Part shown: piece by piece, positions 46,408 to 55,279 of the stretch
How the letters are laid out: the number at the start of each line of letters is the position of its first letter
How positions within the stretch are numbered: the stretch's first letter is position 1
Assembly (NCBI RefSeq): GCF_022343555.1
Contig: NZ_JAKQZH010000005.1
Location: 62,001 to 126,000, forward strand
Direction: 5' to 3'
DNA from: Marinobacter sp. C7
Lineage (GTDB): Bacteria; Pseudomonadota; Gammaproteobacteria; Pseudomonadales; Oleiphilaceae
Length of the DNA stretch: 64,000 nucleotides
The notes under the pieces: generated by a model
Databases searched by the model: none
What the model was told of the DNA's origin: nothing
Seen by the model: the letters and a program-made list of their open reading frames with translations, nothing else
Translations under genes and position numbers: made by a program

Positions 46408-47031
46408 TCAGACCCGGAAGGGTTCCGGATCGCCCTTGCCCACCCGAGTCACTTCCGGCACTTCCCCGGTGAAGTTCACCACCGTGGTGGCTTCCATGCC
46501 GCAGAAGCCACCGTCAATGATCAGGTCCAGGTCGTGCTCCAGGGCATCCCGGATCTCCTCGGGATCGGTCATGGGCTCGGTGTCGCCCGGCAGAATCAGG
46601 GTACTGCTCATAATCGGCTCACCCAACTCCCCCAAAAGCTCCTGGACAATGGCGTTGTCCGGCACCCGGACCCCGATGGAACGGCGCTTGGGATGCAGCA
46701 ACCGGCGCGGCACTTCACTGGTGGCATCGAGAATGAAGGTATACGGTCCGGGCGTAAAGTTCTTCAGCAGCCGATACTGCGTGTTATCCACCTTGGCATA
46801 GACACCGATATCGGAAAGATCCCGGCACACCAGGGTGAAGTTGTGCTTGTCATCCAGCTTACGGATCCGCTTGATTCGATCCGCCGCCTGCTTGTCGCCC
46901 AGGTGACAGCCGATGGCATAGGCCGAATCCGTGGGATAGACGATCACCCCGCCCCTGTGAAGAATTTCCACCGCCTGTTTGATCAGGCGCTTCTGCGGCG
47001 TTTCCGGATGAATCTGGAAAAACTGGCTCAT
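46408..47031 (-). CDS. yciO: YciO/Sua5/YrdC-family protein
   Basis: 207 residues. Seen: GGVIVYPTDSAYAIGC and RIRKLDDKHNFTLVCRDLS, then PYTFIL, the double-stranded-RNA-binding-like fold that in TsaC/YrdC makes threonylcarbamoyl-AMP for tRNA t6A. The KRRSIGVRVPDN and GEPIMSSTLILPGD pattern is that of the YciO branch, whose role is less certain. Overlaps bolA-like gene by four bases. Confidence 0.88.
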   Translation of the reverse strand: MSQFFQIHPETPQKRLIKQAVEILHRGGVIVYPTDSAYAIGCHLGDKQAADRIKRIRKLDDKHNFTLVCRDLSDIGVYAKVDNTQYRLLKNFTPGPYTFILDATSEVPRRLLHPKRRSIGVRVPDNAIVQELLGELGEPIMSSTLILPGDTEPMTDPEEIRDALEHDLDLIIDGGFCGMEATTVVNFTGEVPEVTRVGKGDPEPFRV

Positions 47032-47387
47032 GAACTTTCTCCCTGACCGGTTTTCATCGCCATTGCCGGATCACCCTTTGACCCGCCCATGCAGTTCGGT
47101 GAATCCGGCGCAGCCTGACCGGTGGCCTTCCACTCCTCCGGCGTATAAAGATGCAACGCCAACGCATGGACCGGCCCGGCCAGTTCGTCCGCCAGCACCT
47201 TGTAGATTGTCTGGTGCCGCTTTACCTTCATCTGGCCCTCAAAATCCGGCGACACCATGGTCACCTTGAAATGGGTCTCCGAATTCGGCGGCACACTGTG
47301 CATGTGGCTCTCGTTTTCAACCTGAAGGATGCTTGCATTGAATGCATCGTTCAGTTTCGACTCGATCGCTTGCTGTACTTTCATCAA
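47028..47387 (-). CDS. BolA-family protein
   Basis: 119 residues, a second in-frame ATG follows at once. The BolA fold is seen in KLNDAFNASILQVENESHMH and the ETHFKVTMVSPDFEG and RHQTIYKVLADEL segments with the conserved His residues that can bind an iron-sulfur cluster with a monothiol glutaredoxin. A 30-residue tail ending in CMGGSKGDPAMAMK is an extra. Coupled to yciO. Confidence 0.9.
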   Translation of the reverse strand: MMKVQQAIESKLNDAFNASILQVENESHMHSVPPNSETHFKVTMVSPDFEGQMKVKRHQTIYKVLADELAGPVHALALHLYTPEEWKATGQAAPDSPNCMGGSKGDPAMAMKTGQGESS

Positions 47388-47506
47388 AAGCGCTCCAGCT
47401 GCTTTTCGTCATGGAATTGAAGACAGTCTACTACACGAATCGAGAGCCTTGACACCAGAGCCCCAAACCGCCACATTCCATCGCCAATCACCAAACACCC
47501 GAAACC

Positions 47507-49681
47507 ATGTTCCTGTACATAGCCGAAAAACCCAGCCTCGCCCGCGCTATCGCCGCCGCGCTACCCGGCCCACACCAGAAAGGTCAGGGCTGGATCCGCT
47601 GTGGCAAGGGAGAAGATGCGGCCACCGTCAGCTGGTGTATCGGCCACCTGCTGGAGCCCGCGGAACCGGCCCGCTATAACCCCGTTTGGAAAAAGTGGCG
47701 TGCCGAAGACCTCCCGCTGATTCCCGAGCGCTGGGAAGTCACCCCCAAAGACAGCGTCCGCCAGCAGCTGACGGTCCTCGAATCCCTCATTCGCCAGGCC
47801 GACACCATCGTCCACGCCGGCGACCCGGACCGCGAGGGCCAGCTTCTGGTGGATGAAGTGCTGCGCTACGTAGGTACCCAAGCGCCGGTACAGCGGCTGC
47901 TGATCAACGACCTCACGCCATCTGCGGTGGCCAAAGCCCTCCGCAGCACCCGGGACAACCGCGAGTTCCGACGCCTGTCCCATTCTGCCCTCGCGCGACA
48001 GCGTGCCGACTGGCTCTATGGCATCAACCTGACCCGGTTTTATACCCTGAGCTACCAGCAGCAGGGAGAACAAGGGGTGTACTCCGTGGGGCGGGTACAG
48101 ACTCCGGTGCTCGGCCTGGTGGTGGAGCGGGATAACACCATCGAGAACTTCGAACCGAAACCCTATTTCCGCATCGAGGGCCAGTTCCGGGCCCATGAGG
48201 AGGGCGCGGACCCGAAGCCGTTCACCGCCCGCTGGCTGCCGGACGAGCAATTCCAGGACCACCTGGACGAAGAGAACCGCCTGATGGACCGGGCGGTGGC
48301 CGAGCAGATCGCGGCCAGTGTGCGGGACAGGCCGGGGACCATCGTCGAATCCCGCTTCCGGGACCGGCCCGAAACACCGCCGCTGCCACTGTCACTCTCT
48401 GCCCTGCAGATCGAGGCAGGCCGACTGTTTCGCATGGGCGCGAAGGATGTCCTGGACACTGCCCAGAACCTGTACGAACGGCACCAGCTGATCACCTATC
48501 CGCGATCCGACTGCCGGTATCTGCCGGAAGAACATTTTGGCCAGCGCCAGCAGGTGGTGCAGGCCATCTCCCGGGTGGCAGCGGACCTTGCCGGCTACTG
48601 CGAGCAAGCTGACCTCGAGCGCAAGAGCGCGGCCTGGAACGACAAACAGGTGGATGCGCACCATGCGATCATCCCAACCAATCGGCCTGCACCCAATGGC
48701 AAGCTGACCAAAGCCGAGGAAAACATCTACGGTCTGATCAGCCGCTTCTACCTGATGCAGTTTGCACCGGACGCCATCCACCGTGAGGGCCGGCTGACCG
48801 TCCGGGTGTCAGACCACCGTTTCCGTGCCACGGAGACTGCGATTCTGGAACCGGGCTGGAAGACCCTCGAGCTGAAACTTCGGGAACAGCGCCAGGAACC
48901 CCAGAAAGCACCGTTGCCACGGCTGGAAAAGAACGAACCGGTGCATTGTGATTCGGCCACGGTTACCGAACGCAAAACCCAGCCACCGCAGCATTTCACC
49001 GACGCCACGCTGCTCTCGGCGATGACCAACATCGCCCGCTTTGTCAGCGATGCAGAGCTGCGCAAGACACTGAGGGAAACCGATGGCCTGGGTACGGAAG
49101 CCACCCGCGCGGCCATCATCGAAACGCTCTTCAAACGGGACTACCTGTTCCGGGAAGGACGTCACATCCGGGCCACGGCCAAGGGCAAGACCCTGATCGA
49201 GGCGCTCCCGGAATCCGTCAGCAAACCGGACCGGACGGCAGTGTGGGAAGCGACCCTGGAGAGCATTCGCCGTGGCGAGGATGACCCGCGCAAATTCCTC
49301 GATACCCTGAAGCAGGAAATCCGGGACCTGATGGACCGGCCCCAGGGAAAGGCCAGTCCGGGTACGGAAACGACGCCGGCCGGCGAGGCGATCCACTGCC
49401 CAAAATGCCGGGCGCCCATGGTTGAGCGGGACGGCAAGTTCGGCCGTTTCCATGCCTGCACGCGCTATCCGGACTGCAGGGGTACACGCCCCATCGAGGA
49501 TAACGCCCCTGCCGATGGCACCGGCCAGAAACCCATCCCTTGCCCCCACTGTTTTTCCCCGCTGGTACGACGGCAAGGCAAGAAAGGGTGGTTCTGGGGC
49601 TGCAGCAATTTCCCGGCCTGCCGACAAACCGTCGACGATGACGACGGAAAACCCGCCCTGCGTTTACGCAATACTACATAA
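47507..49681 (+). CDS. topB: DNA topoisomerase III
   Basis: 724 residues, type IA topoisomerase. Toprim motifs EKPSLARAIAAAL and HAGDPDREGQLLVDEV, and the active-site Tyr in QLITYPRSDCRYLP near 325-335. The C-terminus carries two zinc-ribbon copies (HCPKCRAPM and PCPHCFSPL) with matching GRFHACTRYPDC and GWFWGCSNFPAC halves. Resolves catenanes and recombination intermediates. Confidence 0.95.
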   Translation: MFLYIAEKPSLARAIAAALPGPHQKGQGWIRCGKGEDAATVSWCIGHLLEPAEPARYNPVWKKWRAEDLPLIPERWEVTPKDSVRQQLTVLESLIRQADTIVHAGDPDREGQLLVDEVLRYVGTQAPVQRLLINDLTPSAVAKALRSTRDNREFRRLSHSALARQRADWLYGINLTRFYTLSYQQQGEQGVYSVGRVQTPVLGLVVERDNTIENFEPKPYFRIEGQFRAHEEGADPKPFTARWLPDEQFQDHLDEENRLMDRAVAEQIAASVRDRPGTIVESRFRDRPETPPLPLSLSALQIEAGRLFRMGAKDVLDTAQNLYERHQLITYPRSDCRYLPEEHFGQRQQVVQAISRVAADLAGYCEQADLERKSAAWNDKQVDAHHAIIPTNRPAPNGKLTKAEENIYGLISRFYLMQFAPDAIHREGRLTVRVSDHRFRATETAILEPGWKTLELKLREQRQEPQKAPLPRLEKNEPVHCDSATVTERKTQPPQHFTDATLLSAMTNIARFVSDAELRKTLRETDGLGTEATRAAIIETLFKRDYLFREGRHIRATAKGKTLIEALPESVSKPDRTAVWEATLESIRRGEDDPRKFLDTLKQEIRDLMDRPQGKASPGTETTPAGEAIHCPKCRAPMVERDGKFGRFHACTRYPDCRGTRPIEDNAPADGTGQKPIPCPHCFSPLVRRQGKKGWFWGCSNFPACRQTVDDDDGKPALRLRNTT

Positions 49682-49744
49682 CGATACTGAAATCGACCCT
49701 TGCTTTTTGCCATAATCGGTTGATATCGAAGGGAGAAGACCACC

Positions 49745-50473
49745 ATGCGCATTGCTCTGCTTGAAGACGAACACGAACAGGCGCAGAACATTCAGAATAT
49801 CCTGGCTGAACGTGGGCACCACTGCGACAGTTTCCCGACCGGCCAGAATTTCCTCAGCGCTGTTTTGCACCGCAGCTACGATCTGCTGATCCTGGACTGG
49901 CAGATTCCCGACATGACGGGCATCGATGTGCTGAAAAACGTACGGGCGCAGCTGAACTGGCCTGTGCCGGTCATATTCCTGACCCAGCGTGACAGCGAAT
50001 CCGATATCGTCCAGGCGCTGGACGCCGGTGCCGACGATTACCTGCGAAAGCCTGCCCGGGCCGCCGAACTGTCCGCTCGCATCAACGCCCTCGCCCGCCG
50101 TACCAACCCGGACAACGAGAAAGAGGTTCTGGTTTACGGGCCGTTCGAGATCAATACCCAGCAGCGCACCATTTCCCTGCACGGTGAGGAGCTCACCCTG
50201 ACCGACAAGGATTTCGACCTGACGCTGTTCCTGTTCCAGAACCAGGGCCGCCTGCTGACCCGGGAAATGCTGCTTGAGCGCGTCTGGGGTCTGGCTCGTG
50301 ACATCAACACCCGTACCGTGGATACTCACATGAGCCGCCTGCGCCGACGCCTGGGCCTGAATCCGGAGAACGGCTTCCGGATCAAAACGATTTACCAGCG
50401 GGGCTACCGCCTTGAATCCATGAAAGCCCCGGAACAAGACGAACTGGAAAGGCCGCTCGCTGCCAATGAGTAA
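49745..50473 (+). CDS. OmpR-type response regulator
   Basis: 242 residues. The receiver domain has acidic pocket LLEDEHE, phosphoacceptor D51 (LLILDWQIPD) and Lys in YLRKPARA. The C-terminal winged helix has LTDKDFDLTLFLFQN and RTVDTHMSRLRRRLGL and ends GYRLES. First gene of an operon with a FecR-domain protein and a histidine kinase; overlaps the next gene by eight bases. Confidence 0.92.
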   Translation: MRIALLEDEHEQAQNIQNILAERGHHCDSFPTGQNFLSAVLHRSYDLLILDWQIPDMTGIDVLKNVRAQLNWPVPVIFLTQRDSESDIVQALDAGADDYLRKPARAAELSARINALARRTNPDNEKEVLVYGPFEINTQQRTISLHGEELTLTDKDFDLTLFLFQNQGRLLTREMLLERVWGLARDINTRTVDTHMSRLRRRLGLNPENGFRIKTIYQRGYRLESMKAPEQDELERPLAANE

Positions 50474-51680
50474 CGCCCTGCTCCGCCGCGCCCTGATGCT
50501 TCCATTGGCAGCCCTGCTGTCAGTGGCATCGACACACACGACGGCGGACACCAGCCGGGTCTCCTACACGGCAGGCAGCGTGGCTCTCATCTCCAGTGAG
50601 TCGGAGCGGCCTGCGCCTTTGAACCAGAGCTCTTCCCTGCAGCCCGGGGATGAAATTGTTTCCGGGGCGGGTACCGCAACGATCAGGCTCAACAATGATA
50701 CCGAGCTGCGCCTGTTTCCCGGCACACGGTTGCAGATTGTCGACCTGACGGCAAACAGCGGCGATTCCACGGTATCGCCAAAGGTGCGCCTGCTTGAGGG
50801 CAAGGTACACGCCCGCGCCCGATCAACCGACTGGAATCCCCTTCCGGTATACATCGAGACCGCCACCGCTGTTGCCCTGACCCAACATGCCACCTTTACC
50901 CTCCAGACCTCGACTGAAGCAACGTTCGTAAGGGTCACCGAGGGCGCGGTGGACTTTGGCGCCCCCGGCAAGGCCCAACGGATTCCGGCAGGATACCTCG
51001 CCGATGTGGGTAGTGATGGTCATACCGGCGTCACGATCCGACAACTGCCGGACGCTCCGGATGTCGCTTCCCTCCCCGAAGTTGTAACCAACCTGCCAGT
51101 TGCCGTCAGCTGGGGTGGCGACGAGGCGCCAGCCTATCGGCTCGATATCTTTGAAACGGCCAGTGGTGAATGGATCGGCAGCCGGGAGATCAAAGGCAAT
51201 CGCTTCGAGCTTCAACTGCTCGACAATGGCGGGTATCGGATCGAGGTGGCAGCTCTGGATTCAACCGGACTGGCGGGCATGCCGGCCACGGTACCGCTGG
51301 AAGTCCGCCTGCAGGCGCAAGCGGCCACGCTGTCCTACCCGGCGGCCGGAGCCAGCGCCAATGACGACATGCCCGAGTTCCGCTGGCAGCTCAACGGGCA
51401 GAACGAAATCGCAAGAGTGGAGGTTGCCAGCGACAAAAGCTTCCGGAATCTTGTTGCCACCAGTGAGTGGGCACCAGAGACCCGGGCCCTGCCCACGAGA
51501 CCGCTGGAACCCGGCCAGTATTACTGGCGCGTGGTGACCGAAGCGGGGGGTAAGTCCGTCGTTGCGACGGAACCCCGGGCAATCACCGTCTATCCCAATC
51601 GCATCGCCAATCCGGGCAAGCAGGGCGATGTATCCGGCCAGCAGGTTACTTCTCTTCCCGACCGCGGCAATCGCGGCTAG
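50466..51680 (+). CDS. Secreted FecR-domain protein
   Basis: 404 residues with a signal peptide ending near TTADT. FecR-like region at about 50-160 (ISGAGTATIRLNNDTELRLFPGTRLQI and SPKVRLLEGKVHARA pattern). The C-terminal half has fibronectin-like repeats with YRLDIF and ARVEVASDKSF segments and a final PGQYYWRVVTE. It lies between regulator and kinase genes, so it may be the extracytoplasmic sensor of the system. Confidence 0.82.
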   Translation: MSNALLRRALMLPLAALLSVASTHTTADTSRVSYTAGSVALISSESERPAPLNQSSSLQPGDEIVSGAGTATIRLNNDTELRLFPGTRLQIVDLTANSGDSTVSPKVRLLEGKVHARARSTDWNPLPVYIETATAVALTQHATFTLQTSTEATFVRVTEGAVDFGAPGKAQRIPAGYLADVGSDGHTGVTIRQLPDAPDVASLPEVVTNLPVAVSWGGDEAPAYRLDIFETASGEWIGSREIKGNRFELQLLDNGGYRIEVAALDSTGLAGMPATVPLEVRLQAQAATLSYPAAGASANDDMPEFRWQLNGQNEIARVEVASDKSFRNLVATSEWAPETRALPTRPLEPGQYYWRVVTEAGGKSVVATEPRAITVYPNRIANPGKQGDVSGQQVTSLPDRGNRG

Positions 51681-51788
51681 AACAATCCGATTCAAACCTT
51701 GGAACTCGTCCCTGAAAACGGTATTTTGTCCCGCTGAGAGTTCTTTCTGGAACAATAACTTGAACGACCAATACAGACAGCAGGGCGC

Positions 51789-53681
51789 ATGAGCCGGGAC
51801 TTGCCAATCATTCGAACAACTCCCTGGAATCTGGGCCTGATCCTGCTGGCGATACTGCTGCTGATCCAACTGTCAGTACTGCCCGAGATTCTTGACCAGG
51901 GCCTTCTGGAAACCGCCCTTTCCAGCAGCCAGCTCGTCTTCCCGGAACAAGACAAAGTGCTGTTTATCCGGCCGGCCCCCGCGTGGGCCGGCGCCGGCCT
52001 GAGCCTGATTGTCCTGGTGCTGGTGTCCCTGCTCCTGCCCCGTGTACGCCCCAGTCGAACGCTGTTTACCTGCCTTGGCATCGCCGGCGCGGCCACGGCT
52101 TTGTGCGCGGTATTGCTGTTCAGTTCGGGGATCTGGGTGCCGGTGGCCAATGCCATCCTGATTCCCCTGGCGGCCTTTCCGGTCTCAAGCGGTCTCAGGC
52201 TCGCCACGGCGAACCGGTTCCTGAACCAGCAACTGGACAAGCTGGTTACCAGCCCGAGGGTAAACCTGCAGGCTCCGGCCCGGAGTCATCCGTCCCAGTT
52301 GCTGAATTATTTCCGTGTCCTGTTCCAGCCGGACGGCTGGCTGCTGACCGACGGGACAGACATCCTCTCCGCCCGGAATCTGGGCACGGCGGACATCCCG
52401 GCCTCGCTGCCAACCGGCCAGTGGCTGCATCAGCCCCAGGTAAGCTGGATTCAGCTGGAGCGGGGCGATACCCGGTACACTCTGGGTTTCACCATGCCCA
52501 ATGACCTCAGCCGCGAGGCGATCCAGCGCTACCTGAGGCGACTGCGCCTGGATGAAGTCCCGGACGTCGTCGACCGCTCCGAGATCCGGGAGAACATCTC
52601 GGCCCGCATCGAGCGCCTGCGCACCGCAACCGAGCGCATGAACCGGATGCAACAGTTTATTCGGCGCAGTTTCGAACACATGCCCGACGGCATCATCGTG
52701 ACGGACGAACTGGGCGCGATCCGCTTTGCCAACGGCCATATCGAGGAATGGTTCGGTGATCCCATGCCCAGCCTGGACGGGATGCCTCTGGCCCGTCTGC
52801 TCGAGGGCCACGATCCACGGGACATCCCGCCCTGGCATGAAACCGTCTCAGATACCCTGACCACGCAGCAGACCCGCACGGTGGACCTGCGCATCCAGGC
52901 CAAGGACTTCCTGATCCATTTTGCCCCCTTCGCCCTGCCGGACAGCGATCAACACGGCATCATCGCCAACGTCTCGGACATTTCCGAGCTGCGGGAGCAA
53001 CAGCGCCAGCATCGGGAGGCCATCGACTTCATCTCCCACGATGTACGCTCGCCGCTGGTCTCCCAGCTGGCCCTCATCGAGCAGTTGAAACGGGACCCCT
53101 CCAACATCGAGCCGGCGCAGCTGGAGCAGCTCGGCAAACTCGCCCGGCGTAGCTACAACCTGGCCGAAGAATTCGTGCAGCTGGCCCGGGCCGAACAGCT
53201 GACCGAGACCCGCTTCTACGAGTGCGAGTTCCTGGCCATTGCCGAGAATGCCCGGGACAGCGTCAGCGAACAGGCCGCCGAGAAACACATCGAGTTCTCA
53301 CTGCAAGGCACCGAGGATCTCTGGTTAAGGGGCAATGCGGAGCTTCTGGAGCGGGCGGTGATCAACCTGATGACCAACGCCGTGCAGTACAGTCCACCCG
53401 GCTCGACCGTCAACGTGCAGGTATTCCGCGCGGGCCACCAGGCCTGCCTGACAGTCTCGGATGAAGGCAGTGGCATTGAACAGCAGGAACTGCCCTACCT
53501 GTTCGACCGTTTCATGCGCCAGAAGAGCAGCGAACTGGCCGGTGTGCACGGCGCAGGGCTGGGGCTGTCATTCGTAAAAACCGTTGTGGAAAAACACCGG
53601 GGGGAGATTTCGGTCGCTTCGGTCCCCGGAGAAGGGACTTCGTTCACCATGAAGCTTCCGATGGCCGATCCGCTGGCCTGA
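51789..53681 (+). CDS. Sensor histidine kinase with a very short outer loop
   Basis: 630 residues. A first membrane helix (residues about 16-33), a 40-residue loop, three further helices (about 65-82, 93-118, 121-136), a linker, a PAS domain near 295-400, HisKA with H417 in DFISHDVRSPL, and HATPase with NLMTNAVQYSPPGS, DEGSGIE and GAGLGLSFVK. Kinases paired with FecR proteins in this arrangement often have a roughly 300-residue CHASE2 domain after the first helix; here it is absent while the three post-CHASE2 helices remain. The FecR protein may supply the sensor. Confidence 0.88.
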   Translation: MSRDLPIIRTTPWNLGLILLAILLLIQLSVLPEILDQGLLETALSSSQLVFPEQDKVLFIRPAPAWAGAGLSLIVLVLVSLLLPRVRPSRTLFTCLGIAGAATALCAVLLFSSGIWVPVANAILIPLAAFPVSSGLRLATANRFLNQQLDKLVTSPRVNLQAPARSHPSQLLNYFRVLFQPDGWLLTDGTDILSARNLGTADIPASLPTGQWLHQPQVSWIQLERGDTRYTLGFTMPNDLSREAIQRYLRRLRLDEVPDVVDRSEIRENISARIERLRTATERMNRMQQFIRRSFEHMPDGIIVTDELGAIRFANGHIEEWFGDPMPSLDGMPLARLLEGHDPRDIPPWHETVSDTLTTQQTRTVDLRIQAKDFLIHFAPFALPDSDQHGIIANVSDISELREQQRQHREAIDFISHDVRSPLVSQLALIEQLKRDPSNIEPAQLEQLGKLARRSYNLAEEFVQLARAEQLTETRFYECEFLAIAENARDSVSEQAAEKHIEFSLQGTEDLWLRGNAELLERAVINLMTNAVQYSPPGSTVNVQVFRAGHQACLTVSDEGSGIEQQELPYLFDRFMRQKSSELAGVHGAGLGLSFVKTVVEKHRGEISVASVPGEGTSFTMKLPMADPLA

Positions 53682-53716
53682 GACTGCACACTTCAGGCAC
53701 GGTCGGTACGATTGGA

Positions 53717-54139
53717 TCAGGACTGGATGGATTTGCTGACCACTTCGGAGGGCGGGCTTGTCAGGCCACTGCTGTCCTGCACCTGAATGGAGAAATACCA
53801 GGTGCCCTGCCCCAGCCCACCAACGGTGTAAGACATGGTGGCATCCTCGGCGGCATCACCAATCACTACCTGTTCGGTCAGATTATCGGCATCCTGACCA
53901 TACCGAATGATGTACCGGTCCAGCTCACCCATAGAGAGACCATCACCGTTTACACGGGTAGACGGCGCAGTCCAGCTCAGCAGAGCCTTGCTGCCATCGA
54001 CCGTCTTGCTGCCATTATCCCCGAATGCACCCTGGGAAGAAGTTTCAGAAGAGGAAGAACCCCCACCACAGCCCGTGAGCACTGCGCCCAAAAAAGCTGC
54101 GGCCAATACTGACCCTGACGTTTTAATGACGCTTTTCAT
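53717..54139 (-). CDS. Lipoprotein with fibronectin type III domain
   Basis: 140 residues. The lipobox LTGC near 21-24 follows a hydrophobic signal, then a Ser/Gly linker and an FN3 domain with ALLSWTAPSTRVNGDG, YIIRYGQDADNLT and GTWYFSIQVQDSSG. Convergent with the histidine kinase gene; function unknown. Confidence 0.85.
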   Translation of the reverse strand: MKSVIKTSGSVLAAAFLGAVLTGCGGGSSSSETSSQGAFGDNGSKTVDGSKALLSWTAPSTRVNGDGLSMGELDRYIIRYGQDADNLTEQVVIGDAAEDATMSYTVGGLGQGTWYFSIQVQDSSGLTSPPSEVVSKSIQS

Positions 54140-54448
54140 AAATTTCTCACACCACTTTCTCGACGATTTGACAAAATTTCACAAAACGCCGGCATTATGG
54201 TGATTGGAAATGGCACTCCGCCAGTTACGAAATTGTCAATTTTTGGACAGGTTCAGGTAAGTAGAACGCGCAAGGTTGCGGGGTGGCAGGAAGTTACGGC
54301 TGAAAGTTGGAGGGATTTGCCAAGGAAAAGCGGGCAATTTATTGCCAAATCGTAAGGTTCATGAGGAATTTTCACCGGCAACAGATCCGTTGTACGATCT
54401 GACGCCATCCTGCCCTCTCCGGCGTCAATTACAGGCACTTCGGACAGG
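54140..54448. other. Gene-free region
   Basis: About 310 bases upstream of the FN3 lipoprotein and downstream of eutC. An open frame on the plus strand continuing into eutC is an antisense shadow. It presumably holds the lipoprotein promoter. No repeat or RNA gene seen. Confidence 0.5.
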
Positions 54449-55279
54449 TCAGTCCCGGGTAAGGAAGTTTTTGCTTTCGATCGTCGAGTCTATGACGACT
54501 TCTTCCGTCCGGTCCTTGAGCGCCACTCCGGAGAGCTTTCTCCGGAAGGACTCACGAATGAGATAGAGAAGTCGCTGGCTGGCGTTGGCATAATCGAGTC
54601 CCGCGGGACGGATGTTCGAGACGCAGTTGCGATCAGCGTCCTTGCGGCCTATACAGGGTTTCCAGGTCAGATAGGCACCGAGGCTGTCCGGTGAGCTCAG
54701 GCCGGGCCGCTCGCCGATCAACACAAGGACCGCCCGTGCCCGCAACCGGGCCCCGATGTCATCGCCGATAGCGACACGCCCCTGCTCAACAACCGTCAAT
54801 GGCGCCAGGCGCCACTCGCCATGCTCCGCATCCAGATCTGTTATCAGCCGGGCCACCATCGGAGCTGCATTGGACTGTACCGCCCGGGATGACAATCCAT
54901 CGACAATCACAATGGCAAGGTCCGGCCCTTCGCCCACCGCCGGCGCATGGACCGAGAGCCGTTCTCCGGAGGATGGAGACAACGCCCGCCCCAGGTCGGG
55001 CCGTTGCAGATAAGTCGCACGGTCCGGGGCCGCGCTCGCTAAAGACAGGACATCCTCCGGCCGAGCGACCACGCCGGCGGCGGCGAGGTCCGCCTGCAGT
55101 TGCCCGACGTCCAGAGGGCAATGCACGGCATCAATTGCCTGCGCGTGAGCCAACTGGAACTTTAAAAGCTCCTGCGTCGGCAGGCTGATCCCGGCACGGC
55201 CCAGCCCGATACGGGCGTCCGTGAACTGCCTGAGTTTGCGCCAGGGGTTCTGGTGCACGATTGGACGTTTTTCAGTCAT
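54449..55279 (-). CDS. eutC: Ethanolamine ammonia-lyase small subunit
   Basis: 276 residues against about 295 in E. coli. It contributes to the adenosylcobalamin site: ARIGLGRAGISLPTQELLKFQLAHAQAIDAVH, then VIVDGLSSRAVQSNA and VLIGERPGLSSPDSLGAYLTW, then NCVSNIRPAGLDY. Overlaps the eutB end by eight bases. Acts with EutB to convert ethanolamine to acetaldehyde and ammonia. Confidence 0.95.
   Translation of the reverse strand: MTEKRPIVHQNPWRKLRQFTDARIGLGRAGISLPTQELLKFQLAHAQAIDAVHCPLDVGQLQADLAAAGVVARPEDVLSLASAAPDRATYLQRPDLGRALSPSSGERLSVHAPAVGEGPDLAIVIVDGLSSRAVQSNAAPMVARLITDLDAEHGEWRLAPLTVVEQGRVAIGDDIGARLRARAVLVLIGERPGLSSPDSLGAYLTWKPCIGRKDADRNCVSNIRPAGLDYANASQRLLYLIRESFRRKLSGVALKDRTEEVVIDSTIESKNFLTRD

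Noticed and set aside
46117..47046. 309-residue open frame on the plus strand
   Set aside because: Overlaps the MBL hydrolase and is antisense to yciO; both of those have conserved motifs.
48809..49627. 272-residue open frame antisense to topB
   Set aside because: Shadow of the topoisomerase reading frame.
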